A stretch of DNA of 13,017 nucleotides from assembly GCA_018400255.1 (NCBI GenBank), contig JAGYMO010000028.1:1-13017 (forward strand), in the 5' to 3' direction. This document shows, piece by piece, positions 1 through 7,842 of this stretch; position 1 is the first letter of the stretch, and each line of letters opens with the position of its first letter. The notes beneath the pieces were generated by a model, which was not told the DNA's origin, made no database searches, and worked only from the letters and a program-made list of their open reading frames with translations. The translations under genes were made by a program, and so were the position numbers. This stretch comes from Deltaproteobacteria bacterium (GTDB lineage: Bacteria; Desulfobacterota; DSM-4660; Desulfatiglandales; B25-G16).

Positions 1-138
1 ACATTTTCAAATGGCCACTTTTACTGCATTTTCAGGGGGCCGTTAACACCAGGGGCACTAAACCATAAAGAGTATGAAATTACTGCATTAATGGGCCTGC
101 GTGATAGGCTGCGCAGTAATAGTAGTGAAAAAACCTGA
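1..138 (+). CDS. 3' end of an unrecognised protein (partial)
   Basis: An open frame runs in from the left edge and stops at TGA (136-138), giving about 45 residues. The last part reads ALNHKEYEITALMGLRDRL followed by a short polar tail, which looks like a charged amphipathic helix and plausible protein. I do not recognise the family and cannot assign a function. An open run of 45 codons can occur by chance in sequence of this composition, so this is only moderately supported. A Met at base 91 is the only internal ATG in frame, so the real start must lie outside the window. The next gene begins about 250 bases downstream. Confidence 0.35.
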   Translation, partial: TFSNGHFYCIFRGPLTPGALNHKEYEITALMGLRDRLRSNSSEKT

Positions 139-392
139 CCACATATGTATTGGTATAGTGATATCAGCGTTTTCTTCGCGTCTTGTGGCTGTATAGAGGC
201 TAATATAGTAGGTTTTTAAAAATATTTTTAGAATACGTGTTTCTTTTTAATTGTAGGTTAACATTCATTGTTATACTATTTTGGACCATCTACTGTAATG
301 TCCTTTTCAGGAAACTTTTGATGTTTTTTGAAGATTTGGGGTTTAATCGTATTAAATATTTATAAAGTATAACTATTCTTTTCGGCAACAGT
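139..392. other. AT-rich intergenic region upstream of dinB
   Basis: This stretch has no convincing ORF on either strand. It contains T/A tracts and one extended -10-like element, listed separately. I looked for LexA-type boxes (CTGT-N8-ACAG, GAAC-N4-GTTC and the Geobacter-like GGTT-N2-C-N4-G form) and found no good match, so SOS control of the downstream polymerase cannot be shown from this sequence. Confidence 0.6.
269..277 (+). promoter_or_regulatory. Extended -10 promoter candidate for dinB
   Basis: TGTTATACT matches the extended -10 pattern TG-N-TATAAT with one mismatch in the hexamer. A weak -35-like TTGTAG lies at 251-256 with a short 15-base spacer. It would give a leader of about 110 bases before the polymerase gene. 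This is pattern recognition only. Confidence 0.3.
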
Positions 393-1574
393 ATGATGCA
401 TAGGCAAATGTTAAAAGCAATTATCCATCTGGACATGGATGCATTTTATCCTTCAGTTGAGATGTTGGACAATCCCGGATTAAAGGGAAAGCCGGTGATA
501 GTAGGTGGAAGCACAGAAAGAGGTGTTGTGTCATCTGCATCATATGAGGCACGTAAGTTTGGGGTACATTCGGCACAGCCAATTGCATTGGCAAAACGGA
601 TGTGCCCTGATGGGGTATTTCTTCCAGTTAGGATGTGGAGATATAAAGAAGTTTCCCAACAAATAGTAAATCTTTTTTTTACATTTACCCCGCTTGTAGA
701 ACCCATTTCCATAGACGAAGCATTCCTGGATATTACAGGGTCTCAAAGGCTCTTTGGGCACCCAGAGGATATTGCAAAGGAAATAAAACAGACGGTCTTC
801 TCGGAGACTGGCCTAACAGTATCCGCTGGCCTGGCCCCATCTAAATTTGTTGCAAAAATTGCATCCGATATTGACAAGCCTGATGGTTTAACTATAGTGA
901 CCGAGGAAAACGTCAGGGATTTTTTAAACCCTCTTCCCGTTAATAAGATGTGGGGCGTTGGAAGGGCAACGCAAAAGGTTTTAAGCCAATTAACTATTTA
1001 TACCTTTGAGGAGCTTAGCCTTGTACCAGTAAAAATTTTGGAACATACATTCGGAAAGCATGGTGTTAAAATGCATTTATTATCAATGGGTGTTGATGAT
1101 AGGGAAGTTGTGCCTAAATTTGATGCAAAATCAATTGGCCATGAGGATACCTTTGCTCGGGATATTGTTGATATTGATAGGCTTAAAACGGAGCTGCTGT
1201 CTCAGGCAAATAAAGTTGCTTACCGTATGCGCACAGACGGAATGACGGGTAGGACTATTACCCTTAAAGTGAAATATAACAATTTTGTTCAGGCTACAAG
1301 ATCAATAACTATTGGGAAATCTACTGACGATGGGCTTGAAATATACAACACAGCATGCTCTCTTTTAAAAAATACGGAGGCTGGTAAAAGACCTATCCGG
1401 CTTTTAGGTATCTCTTTGTCTAAACTAAACCTTCCTGATAGCAGCAATCAGCTTTCTCTTTTCAACAATGATGACGTATGCCAAAAAAAGAAAAAATTAA
1501 ACACCGCCCTGGATCTCTTATATAAAAAGCATGGGGAAAAGAGCGTCCGGTTGGGAACACTGTTAAATAAATAA
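393..1574 (+). CDS. dinB: DNA polymerase IV (Y-family translesion polymerase)
   Basis: This is a 393-residue Y-family polymerase that extends damaged or mispaired primers without proofreading. The N-terminus carries HLDMDAFYPSVE, where D14 is the first metal ligand and Y19 sits at the steric-gate position (Phe in E. coli Pol IV, Tyr in archaeal Dpo4). ISIDEAFLD gives the other catalytic pair, D108 and E109. The helix-hairpin-helix thumb region around NKMWGVGRATQKVL and the little-finger domain follow. QLSLF at 353-357 matches the sliding-clamp binding pentapeptide. It is followed by about 35 further residues ending in a basic helix, a layout I recall from many non-enterobacterial Pol IV proteins. 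The start is uncertain: ATG at 393, 396 or 408 are all in frame and none has a strong ribosome site. The 408 start (MLKAIIHLDMD) matches the usual family N-terminus best. The gene appears to be transcribed alone. Confidence 0.95.
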   Translation: MMHRQMLKAIIHLDMDAFYPSVEMLDNPGLKGKPVIVGGSTERGVVSSASYEARKFGVHSAQPIALAKRMCPDGVFLPVRMWRYKEVSQQIVNLFFTFTPLVEPISIDEAFLDITGSQRLFGHPEDIAKEIKQTVFSETGLTVSAGLAPSKFVAKIASDIDKPDGLTIVTEENVRDFLNPLPVNKMWGVGRATQKVLSQLTIYTFEELSLVPVKILEHTFGKHGVKMHLLSMGVDDREVVPKFDAKSIGHEDTFARDIVDIDRLKTELLSQANKVAYRMRTDGMTGRTITLKVKYNNFVQATRSITIGKSTDDGLEIYNTACSLLKNTEAGKRPIRLLGISLSKLNLPDSSNQLSLFNNDDVCQKKKKLNTALDLLYKKHGEKSVRLGTLLNK

Positions 1575-1772
1575 TATCTTAACAAAAACCAGGAAAGATT
1601 TTTCAAGGCTTCCTAACATAATGTACGATGATGATACTCCAAATCAACCTATATTCGCATTAATAGTCAGCAATATAGTTCATTCTTCGGTTTAGTTGAA
1701 TTTTCCTTGATAATTATAGCTCGATTCATAAAATTGTTTCTCTCAAATAAATTTATACAGGGGTATGATTTT

Positions 1773-1800
1773 TTGATTGCAAAAAATTTATTTTTATAAT
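1773..1800 (+). promoter_or_regulatory. Promoter candidate for the kinase pair
   Basis: TTGATT (1773-1778), a 16-base spacer and a perfect TATAAT (1795-1800) form a sigma70-type promoter. A shifted alternative is TTGCAA (1777-1782), an 18-base spacer and a second perfect TATAAT at 1801-1806. Either would place transcription start roughly 30-40 bases before the HDOD kinase start at 1845. The rest of the 1575-1844 gap holds no ORF or clear terminator. Confidence 0.55.
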
Positions 1801-1844
1801 TATAATAGTAAGTTAATTTAAATCACACTAACAATGAAAAAGTT

Positions 1845-3995
1845 ATGAAAGAAAACCCCTCGCCAATTTTCGAAAAGATAGAAACCTCAAAACAACTGCC
1901 CTCTCTGCCCCACATCCTATTAAAACTAATAGAGGCATGTAACAAAGAAGATGCCAGAATACAGGAAATATCACTAATAATCAGCAAAGACTCATCGTTG
2001 AGCGCCAAGGTTATGGCATTGGTAAATTCTGCATATCACCACCTCCCTAACAAAGTAGCCAGCGTTGAGCAGGCTCTTGTGCTTTTAGGTAGAGATACTG
2101 TAAAAAATATTGCTATCAGTGCGTCAATAAAAAATATTTTTGACAGTGCCAAAGATGAATCAGGCTTTAACCTTAAGGGCTTTTGGTGGCATTCTTTGAT
2201 GTGCGCTGTATTGTCAAAATCTATAGCCACAAAAATAGGTTATAGTTCTCCTGAAGAGGCATTCTTAGCTGGACTCGTGCATGACATTGGTAAGCTGGTC
2301 CTGTGGATTAATTTTACAGAACAGTATAAAGATATTATAGAATCATCACATGAAAATATTGATTTGCTTCTGGCAAAAGAGATTCAACTTGGCGCATCAC
2401 ACCCTGAAGTAGGCGCTTGGCTTATTAAACAATGGAAGCTTAAATCTTTTATATCTGATGCAGTTCTCTATCATCATGAACCCTTAGCAAGAATTTTCAA
2501 TGCACTCCCCTTGATTAAAATTGTTTATGTTGCAAATATTATGTCCAGTGAAGAAAATCAGGGCAATAAGGTAAATTTTATGCTGGCAAGGGAAATCTTT
2601 GGGTTTTCAGATGAAGAATTGGAGGAGCTTAATTCAAATGCAAGGGAAGAAGTAGGGCATGTTGCTCACTTTTTAGGCATAGATTTAAATCTCAAAGAGG
2701 ATAAAGAAACAGATGGCCGTGATAAGGAACTTAAGGTACGGGAAAATTTATCTCGACAGGTTGAAGCGGCTACTCTTTTTCAGGGGACGCTACAGAACCT
2801 TTTAAAGGCTTACGATGAAAATGCCATATTGAGGGTAATAAGTGAGGCCCTCCAGATTCTTTTCGACTTGAAGATCGTCCTCTTTTTTTTATACGATCAA
2901 GAGAAAAATGCATTAAAAGGAAAATCTGCACGGAGAGATAAATCATTTAATCTGCTTGATGGAATATTGATTCCTGTTCAGGAGGGGAAAAATCTACTTA
3001 CTGATGCCCTAAAAAATGCCAATCCAACAGATTCTTTCAGCTATTTCAAAAAGAATAGCCCGACAATTATAGATGAGCTAGTCATCCGTCTAACGGGCAT
3101 GGACGGCGTAGCGATTATTCCCATGACCGTTAAAGAGCAATACATTGGCATAATAGTTGTAGGTTTAAATGAAACAAGACTTTCTAATATACAAGATAAT
3201 TTAAAAATGCTGTCCATGATCGGTAATCAAACTGCCATAGCACTGTATGCAGATTATTTGAGACAAAACCAGGCGAGATTAATTCTAGATCAACGTCTTA
3301 AGGATGCCTCAACCCTGGCAAGAAAAGTGGTTCATGAAGTTAATACGCCATTGAGCATCATTAAAAATTATACTAAGATTTTGGAAAAAAAATTGGCTGA
3401 TAAGGACAGTGATTTCGAGGAACTTAAGATTATCAATGAAGAAATCAACAGAGTTGTGCGTTTATTGCACGGACTGTATGATTTTTCCAAAATAAAACTT
3501 CAGGAAATTAACACGGTAGATATGAATAATCTTCTATCAGAAGTAGTAAAGGTCTTTAAAAAGACCTTACTGATAGGTAACGATATTGATATTCACCTGA
3601 ACCTTTGGCATTCCCTTCCTTTAATTAATACAGACGAAGACAAGCTGAAGCAGGTTTTTATCAATCTTATTCAGAATTCACTTGAATCAATGCCCAAGGG
3701 GGGCAATCTCTATATAACTACTAAATATACCTCAAATAAACCAAGTGATGAGCTTTTAAAAGACATAAGGAAAACCATGGAATCCGTGGAGATTTATTTT
3801 ATAGACGACGGTCCCGGTATACCCGTTGATATTCAACCCAGGCTTTTTGACCCATTCGTTACCTCAAAAGGTGACAAACATAGTGGATTAGGGCTGTCTA
3901 TTGTCTATAATATTATCAAGGAATTAAAGGGAAATATTTCTTTCAAGAGCGATGGAATAAGTGGGACTGAGTTTAAGATAGTATTGCCTATATAA
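1845..3995 (+). CDS. HDOD-GAF sensor histidine kinase
   Basis: This 716-residue, apparently soluble signalling protein has no membrane segment. Residues about 12-240 are an HDOD domain: LPSLPHILLKL, then a KVMALVNSA helix and LAGLVHDIGKL. Histidines or Asp at the HD metal positions are visible: H116, H146/D147, H186 and H210/H211. Residues about 310-475 look like a GAF ligand-binding domain. The C-terminus is a full kinase: H-box VVHEVNTPLS with H497 as the likely phosphorylation site, N-box NLIQNSLES (N607/N611), G1 box DDGPGIP (D654), F-box LFDPF and G2 box GLGLS. HDOD domains are known in regulators of cell cycle and motility and are usually thought non-catalytic; fused to a kinase they probably modulate autophosphorylation (inference). 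There is no DNA-binding domain. The start has only a weak GAAAAAG ahead of it. The hybrid kinase follows 34 bases downstream and is a likely partner. Confidence 0.93.
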   Translation: MKENPSPIFEKIETSKQLPSLPHILLKLIEACNKEDARIQEISLIISKDSSLSAKVMALVNSAYHHLPNKVASVEQALVLLGRDTVKNIAISASIKNIFDSAKDESGFNLKGFWWHSLMCAVLSKSIATKIGYSSPEEAFLAGLVHDIGKLVLWINFTEQYKDIIESSHENIDLLLAKEIQLGASHPEVGAWLIKQWKLKSFISDAVLYHHEPLARIFNALPLIKIVYVANIMSSEENQGNKVNFMLAREIFGFSDEELEELNSNAREEVGHVAHFLGIDLNLKEDKETDGRDKELKVRENLSRQVEAATLFQGTLQNLLKAYDENAILRVISEALQILFDLKIVLFFLYDQEKNALKGKSARRDKSFNLLDGILIPVQEGKNLLTDALKNANPTDSFSYFKKNSPTIIDELVIRLTGMDGVAIIPMTVKEQYIGIIVVGLNETRLSNIQDNLKMLSMIGNQTAIALYADYLRQNQARLILDQRLKDASTLARKVVHEVNTPLSIIKNYTKILEKKLADKDSDFEELKIINEEINRVVRLLHGLYDFSKIKLQEINTVDMNNLLSEVVKVFKKTLLIGNDIDIHLNLWHSLPLINTDEDKLKQVFINLIQNSLESMPKGGNLYITTKYTSNKPSDELLKDIRKTMESVEIYFIDDGPGIPVDIQPRLFDPFVTSKGDKHSGLGLSIVYNIIKELKGNISFKSDGISGTEFKIVLPI

Positions 3996-4018
3996 AACAT
4001 TACATTTAATAGTTTTCC

Positions 4019-4023
4019 AGGAG
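4019..4023 (+). promoter_or_regulatory. Ribosome binding site of the hybrid kinase
   Basis: AGGAG lies six bases before ATG at 4030. It is one of only two clear Shine-Dalgarno sites in the window and fixes this start. Confidence 0.75.
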
Positions 4024-4029
4024 TTCGAC

Positions 4030-6375
4030 ATGGACATTGATGAAAATATTCTGATAGTCGATGATGATTCTCGTATGTGTGATACCATCAAGGTTTTATT
4101 AAAAAACGAAGGTTACACAATAAAAACAGCTAATGATGGAAGAAAGGCAATGGAGTATTTATCTCAAGGCAATATCGATCTTGCCCTCCTGGATATTGTC
4201 ATGCCGGAGATAAGCGGCCTCACTATTATGGATTATATAAATACGAATACGCCGGAAACTCAGGTGATTGTAATTACTGGATACAGATCAGAAGAACTAG
4301 CGATAGAATCACTGAGAAAAGGGGCTTACGATTATCTTAAAAAGCCCTTTGAACCTGAAAAATTAATAACTACGGTCGGAAATGCCTTAAATAAGCAAAG
4401 GCTGAAGAGGGAAAACGGAATTATCAATGAAAAACTATCCCTTGTTCAAACACAATATAAATATTTAGTGGATAGTTCACCGGACATTATTTATACATTA
4501 GATCAAACGGGAAAATTTACATTTGTAAATCAAACGGTGAGGGATCTTCTTGGATTTGAGCCCAATCAATTACTAGGAAAGCATTTTTCGTTTATTATCT
4601 ATGAAAAAGATTTAGATAAGTCAATGCACCATTTTAATGAAAAAAGGACTGGCAAACGTGCTGTTCCAACAACAGGAATAAGGCTAAAGTGTCACCAAAA
4701 TGGGAACAGAACCTTAGCTAAAAACACTGAAAATGCTACTATACTTACTGCGGAATTGAGAGCGGTTGGCATGTACGATAAACCCGTTGATTCAAAAGAT
4801 AAACACTTTAAGGGAACATATGGCGTAATAAGAGATATAAGCCTTCGCCTGAAGTCAGAGAAGGCCCTTCGGGAGAGTAAAAAGCGACTAAATAATATAC
4901 TAGATTCAATTCAGGCAGGGATTTTACTCAGTAATTTCAAAACCCATGAAATTCTTTACGCAAATCATGCCTCCCTTAAAATGATTGGCCTTCCAAAGGA
5001 ACGTATTGTTGGAAGCTTATGCAGTGAATATCTCTGCCCCGAAGAGGCAGAAAGATATATAGCCAACGATTATGGAAAAACGATGCATACTCTGGAATGT
5101 TCGATAGTGAACGGAAGCGGGCAAAGAATACCTGTTTTAAGAACAGCGCGTAGCATTGAATTGGATGGCAAAAAATACGTATTGGACAGTTTTTTTGATA
5201 TAAGCCAAACAAAGGCCTTAGAGATAAGGCTGCAAAGAGCCCAGAAGATGGAGGCGATCGGGACTCTTGCAGGAGGAGTGGCGCATGATCTAAACAATGT
5301 ACTCTCTGCTATTGTTAGCTACCCTGAATTATTGTTGATGAGAATCCCGGAGGACAGCCCCTTAAGGAAGCCATTGTTAACTATACAAGAATCTGGAAAA
5401 AAGGCAGCTGATATAGTCAACGATCTTCTTACATTGGCCAGGAGAGGGGTTGCTGTTATGGAAGTTCTCAACCTTAATAGTATTATATCTGATTATTTAA
5501 AAACACCTGAACATGAAAAACTTATTTCATACTATCCAAATATAGAAGTAATATTAGACCTTGAGTCAGACCTTTTAAATATCATGGGCTCCACCGTACA
5601 TATATCAAAGACTATTATGAATTTAATATCAAACGCAGCAGAGGCTATCCAGTGCGATGGAAAGATATTTATATCTACTGAAAACCGATACATTGATGAA
5701 CCTGTAAGGGGTTACGATGAAATAAACGAGGGTGATTATGTGATCCTTAAGGTTACCGATGGAGGGGTAGGCATACAGCCAGAAGATGTTGAAAGGATAT
5801 TCGAACCTTTTTATACAAAGAAAAAAATGGGTAGAAGCGGTACAGGGTTAGGCATGGCTGTAGTATGGGGCACAGTAAAGGATCACAAAGGCTACATTGA
5901 AGTTCAAAGCGAAATAGGGAAGGGTTCGACATTCACCCTGTATATTCCCGCTACCAGGGATAAAACAGCAAAAGATATAAAGCCATTGCCCTTTGATGAA
6001 TACAAAGGAGAAGGCGAATCAATCTTGGTTGTTGATGATATAGAGGAACAAAGAAATATAGCAGAATGTTTGTTATTCGAATTGGGCTATGCAGTGACTA
6101 GCCTTTCGAGTGGTCTCGAGGCGATAGAATATATGAAGGATCATTCAGTGGATATGATAATCTTAGATATGATTATGGAGCCAGGACTTGATGGACTTGA
6201 AACATACCGGGAAATTATTAAATTCCGTCCCGGGCAGAAGGCTATAATCGCAAGCGGTTTTTCCGAAACAGATCGTGTAAAAGAGGCTCAGGCCTTGGGT
6301 GTAGGTCAATATATTAAAAAACCATACACATTAGAAAGAATTGGTTTAGCTGTAAAAAACGAGTTAAAAAAATAG
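4030..6375 (+). CDS. Hybrid histidine kinase, REC-PAS-PAS-HisKA-HATPase-REC
   Basis: This 781-residue soluble hybrid kinase has two receiver domains. The N-terminal receiver (about 5-120) has acidic D11-D13, phosphoacceptor D55 in LLDIVMPE, T83 and K105 in YLKKPF. Two PAS domains follow, about 140-275 (SSPDIIYTLDQTGKFTFVN) and 285-400. The kinase core has the H-box GVAHDLNN with H419, N-box NLISNAAEAI (N535), G1 box TDGGVGI (D577), F-box FEPFYTKK and G2 box GTGLGM. The HDLNN H-box is typical of NtrB-like and PAS hybrid kinases. The C-terminal receiver (about 660-781) has phosphoacceptor D713 and a KKPY lysine near 765. All catalytic residues look intact. It most likely shares a transcript with the HDOD kinase upstream and may receive phosphate from it through the N-terminal receiver (inference). 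No Hpt, DNA-binding or other output domain is present, so the final target is not encoded here. Confidence 0.95.
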   Translation: MDIDENILIVDDDSRMCDTIKVLLKNEGYTIKTANDGRKAMEYLSQGNIDLALLDIVMPEISGLTIMDYINTNTPETQVIVITGYRSEELAIESLRKGAYDYLKKPFEPEKLITTVGNALNKQRLKRENGIINEKLSLVQTQYKYLVDSSPDIIYTLDQTGKFTFVNQTVRDLLGFEPNQLLGKHFSFIIYEKDLDKSMHHFNEKRTGKRAVPTTGIRLKCHQNGNRTLAKNTENATILTAELRAVGMYDKPVDSKDKHFKGTYGVIRDISLRLKSEKALRESKKRLNNILDSIQAGILLSNFKTHEILYANHASLKMIGLPKERIVGSLCSEYLCPEEAERYIANDYGKTMHTLECSIVNGSGQRIPVLRTARSIELDGKKYVLDSFFDISQTKALEIRLQRAQKMEAIGTLAGGVAHDLNNVLSAIVSYPELLLMRIPEDSPLRKPLLTIQESGKKAADIVNDLLTLARRGVAVMEVLNLNSIISDYLKTPEHEKLISYYPNIEVILDLESDLLNIMGSTVHISKTIMNLISNAAEAIQCDGKIFISTENRYIDEPVRGYDEINEGDYVILKVTDGGVGIQPEDVERIFEPFYTKKKMGRSGTGLGMAVVWGTVKDHKGYIEVQSEIGKGSTFTLYIPATRDKTAKDIKPLPFDEYKGEGESILVVDDIEEQRNIAECLLFELGYAVTSLSSGLEAIEYMKDHSVDMIILDMIMEPGLDGLETYREIIKFRPGQKAIIASGFSETDRVKEAQALGVGQYIKKPYTLERIGLAVKNELKK

Positions 6376-6500
6376 ACAAACAATTGCTTTTTATCCTTAT
6401 TTTTATTGGTACTACTGAAATAAACTCATGAGCAAGGCTATCTTAATTCATTTTCACCTAATAAATTATTAACCTTTGGCAACCTTTTTTTTAAACAATG

Positions 6501-6524
6501 TAGTGCACAATCTAAGATGCACTA
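6501..6524. repeat. Perfect 7-base inverted repeat (possible operator)
   Basis: TAGTGCA (6501-6507) and TGCACTA (6518-6524) are exact reverse complements separated by 10 bases. The half-site centres are 17 bases apart, between one and two helical turns. The repeat ends ten bases before an extended -10 element and so covers the -35 zone. That placement fits a transcription factor site better than a terminator, because no T-run follows. The factor is unknown. Confidence 0.5.
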
Positions 6525-6533
6525 ATAGTTAGA

Positions 6534-6542
6534 TGATATACT
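6534..6542 (+). promoter_or_regulatory. Extended -10 element for the cohesin-like/rlpA pair
   Basis: TGATATACT matches TG-N-TATAAT with one mismatch in the hexamer. No good -35 is present at the expected distance, where the inverted repeat sits, suggesting activator dependence or repression at this promoter. It would give a leader of about 35-40 bases before the ATG at 6586. Confidence 0.4.
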
Positions 6543-6585
6543 ACAATAGAAATTCAGCTTAAAAATATTAGCAACGGTATCAGGC

Positions 6586-7032
6586 ATGAAAAAGATATTT
6601 ATTGTTCTATTTACTGTGTTTTTTGTTATGTCTCTGAACTCATATGCAATGACAGAAGAGAATTATCCGACAGCAAAAATTGAGATTTATTTAAATGGTC
6701 TTACCCCAGGCATTACAGTGGGAAGTATTGACATAACAATTGATTACAATCAAAGCGGGCTTAATTATATAAAGGCAGCAGCAGGTCCTCTCTCAGCAAG
6801 GTCTACCTTGATAGCTAATGACAGCAAAGATGTGGTTAGGGTAGGTCTGATTCACGCGCAAGGATTTGATGGCGGGGCTAAAGGCTCGGTTATGATTCTC
6901 ACATTTAAGGTAATTGATGGACATAAACCTTCAATAAGTGATTTCACTATAAAAAGCATTTTGGTCACAGACCTATCGGGTAAAAATTTGCATATAGATA
7001 TTGGAAAGGCAAGCTTGAGTTTATGCAGTTAG
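6586..7032 (+). CDS. Small secreted cohesin-like protein
   Basis: This 148-residue protein starts with a clear Sec signal: MKK, a hydrophobic stretch IFIVLFTVFFVM and a likely signal peptidase I cut after S-Y-A (residue 21). The mature part of about 127 residues is beta-rich. It has the alternating pattern of a single cohesin-like jelly-roll module: PTAKIEIYLNG, VGSIDITIDYN, VRVGLIHAQGFDGG and GSVMILTFKVI are the characteristic strands. Cohesin modules bind dockerin in cellulosomes, but single cohesin-like domains also occur in non-cellulolytic bacteria and archaea in surface proteins of unknown role. I see no dockerin in this window. One Cys lies two residues from the C-terminus. The gene overlaps the downstream rlpA start by 10 bases, so the two are probably translated together. 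The family call rests on pattern recognition; an unrelated secreted beta-sandwich is possible. Confidence 0.7.
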   Translation: MKKIFIVLFTVFFVMSLNSYAMTEENYPTAKIEIYLNGLTPGITVGSIDITIDYNQSGLNYIKAAAGPLSARSTLIANDSKDVVRVGLIHAQGFDGGAKGSVMILTFKVIDGHKPSISDFTIKSILVTDLSGKNLHIDIGKASLSLCS

Positions 7033-7841
7033 GTGTCAAATACGATAGAACCTTATTGCAGATAATAAACACTATACATCTCTTTTTTTTCCCCGTAATA
7101 TTAGCCCTTAGTCTTCTTAGTTGTTCCGTTATTGTTAAAGAGTCAAGGTATGAGAAGGCTACCATAGCTTTACCAGAGAGAGAAAGCACTATTTCTCGCC
7201 CCTATTCCGTAAATGGAGTCACATACTATCCACTTTCCAGCAAGTATGGGTTTGTACAGGAAGGGATAGCCTCTTGGTATGGAAAGAAATTTCATGGGAA
7301 AAAGACTGCTAATGGCGAGGTGTACAACATGTTTGATGAAACTGCTGCTCATAAAGTTTTGCCATTTGGAACGTATGTAAAAGTGGAAAATTTAGCAAAT
7401 TCAAAAGAGACCATTGTTAGAATAAACGATAGAGGGCCTTTTGTTAAGGGGAGGGTAATTGATTTATCATTTGCATCTGCCAAGAAATTGGGCTTGGTTG
7501 GGCCAGGTGTTGAAAAGGTACGCTTAGTTGCATTATCAAAGATGGTTGGGAAGAAAAAAATAGGCAGTAAATACAAGCCGGTGATCGAGGTGACAAACTA
7601 TAAGAGGGGAAGATTTACTATACAGGTTGGGGCCTTTGAAAATAAAACAAATTCAAATAATCTTGCATCAAAACTGAGACATGGTTTCGATCATATTACT
7701 ATTACCCCATATATGGCCCATGAAGGGAAAATTTTCTATCGAGTAAGGGTTTCTTTGCTGTCAAATCTGAATGAGGCCGATGTTTTATTAAAAAAATTAG
7801 AATCCCTTGGCTACGCACACTCTTTTATCGTTGCACTCTAA
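7023..7841 (+). CDS. rlpA: RlpA-family lipoprotein, lytic transglycosylase with SPOR domain
   Basis: This 272-residue envelope protein is a likely lipoprotein: a hydrophobic N-terminal stretch ends in the lipobox LLSC, giving C34 as the lipidated residue. Residues about 80-170 are the double-psi beta-barrel of RlpA: GIASWYG, TANGEVYN, AHKVLPFGTYVKV and INDRGPFVKGRVIDLS. E99, H110 and D136 align by motif and spacing with the residues reported as catalytic in Pseudomonas RlpA, which cleaves peptidoglycan strands lacking stem peptides. Residues about 195-270 are a SPOR domain (FTIQVGAFENK), which binds denuded glycan at division septa. The likely role is septal wall processing and daughter-cell separation. 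The ATG at 7023 lies inside the end of the cohesin-like gene and has only a distant GGAAAGG ahead. An eight-T run (7083-7090) falls in the signal segment. It ends one base from the convergent ihfA-like gene. Confidence 0.92.
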   Translation: MQLGVKYDRTLLQIINTIHLFFFPVILALSLLSCSVIVKESRYEKATIALPERESTISRPYSVNGVTYYPLSSKYGFVQEGIASWYGKKFHGKKTANGEVYNMFDETAAHKVLPFGTYVKVENLANSKETIVRINDRGPFVKGRVIDLSFASAKKLGLVGPGVEKVRLVALSKMVGKKKIGSKYKPVIEVTNYKRGRFTIQVGAFENKTNSNNLASKLRHGFDHITITPYMAHEGKIFYRVRVSLLSNLNEADVLLKKLESLGYAHSFIVAL

Positions 7842-7842
7842 T

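Noticed and set aside
393..1574. SOS/LexA control of dinB
   Set aside because: No recognisable LexA box of the common types in the upstream 250 bases.
1590..1620. Possible terminator after dinB (AGGAA ... TTCCT)
   Set aside because: Only five-base arms with a long loop and no following T-run.
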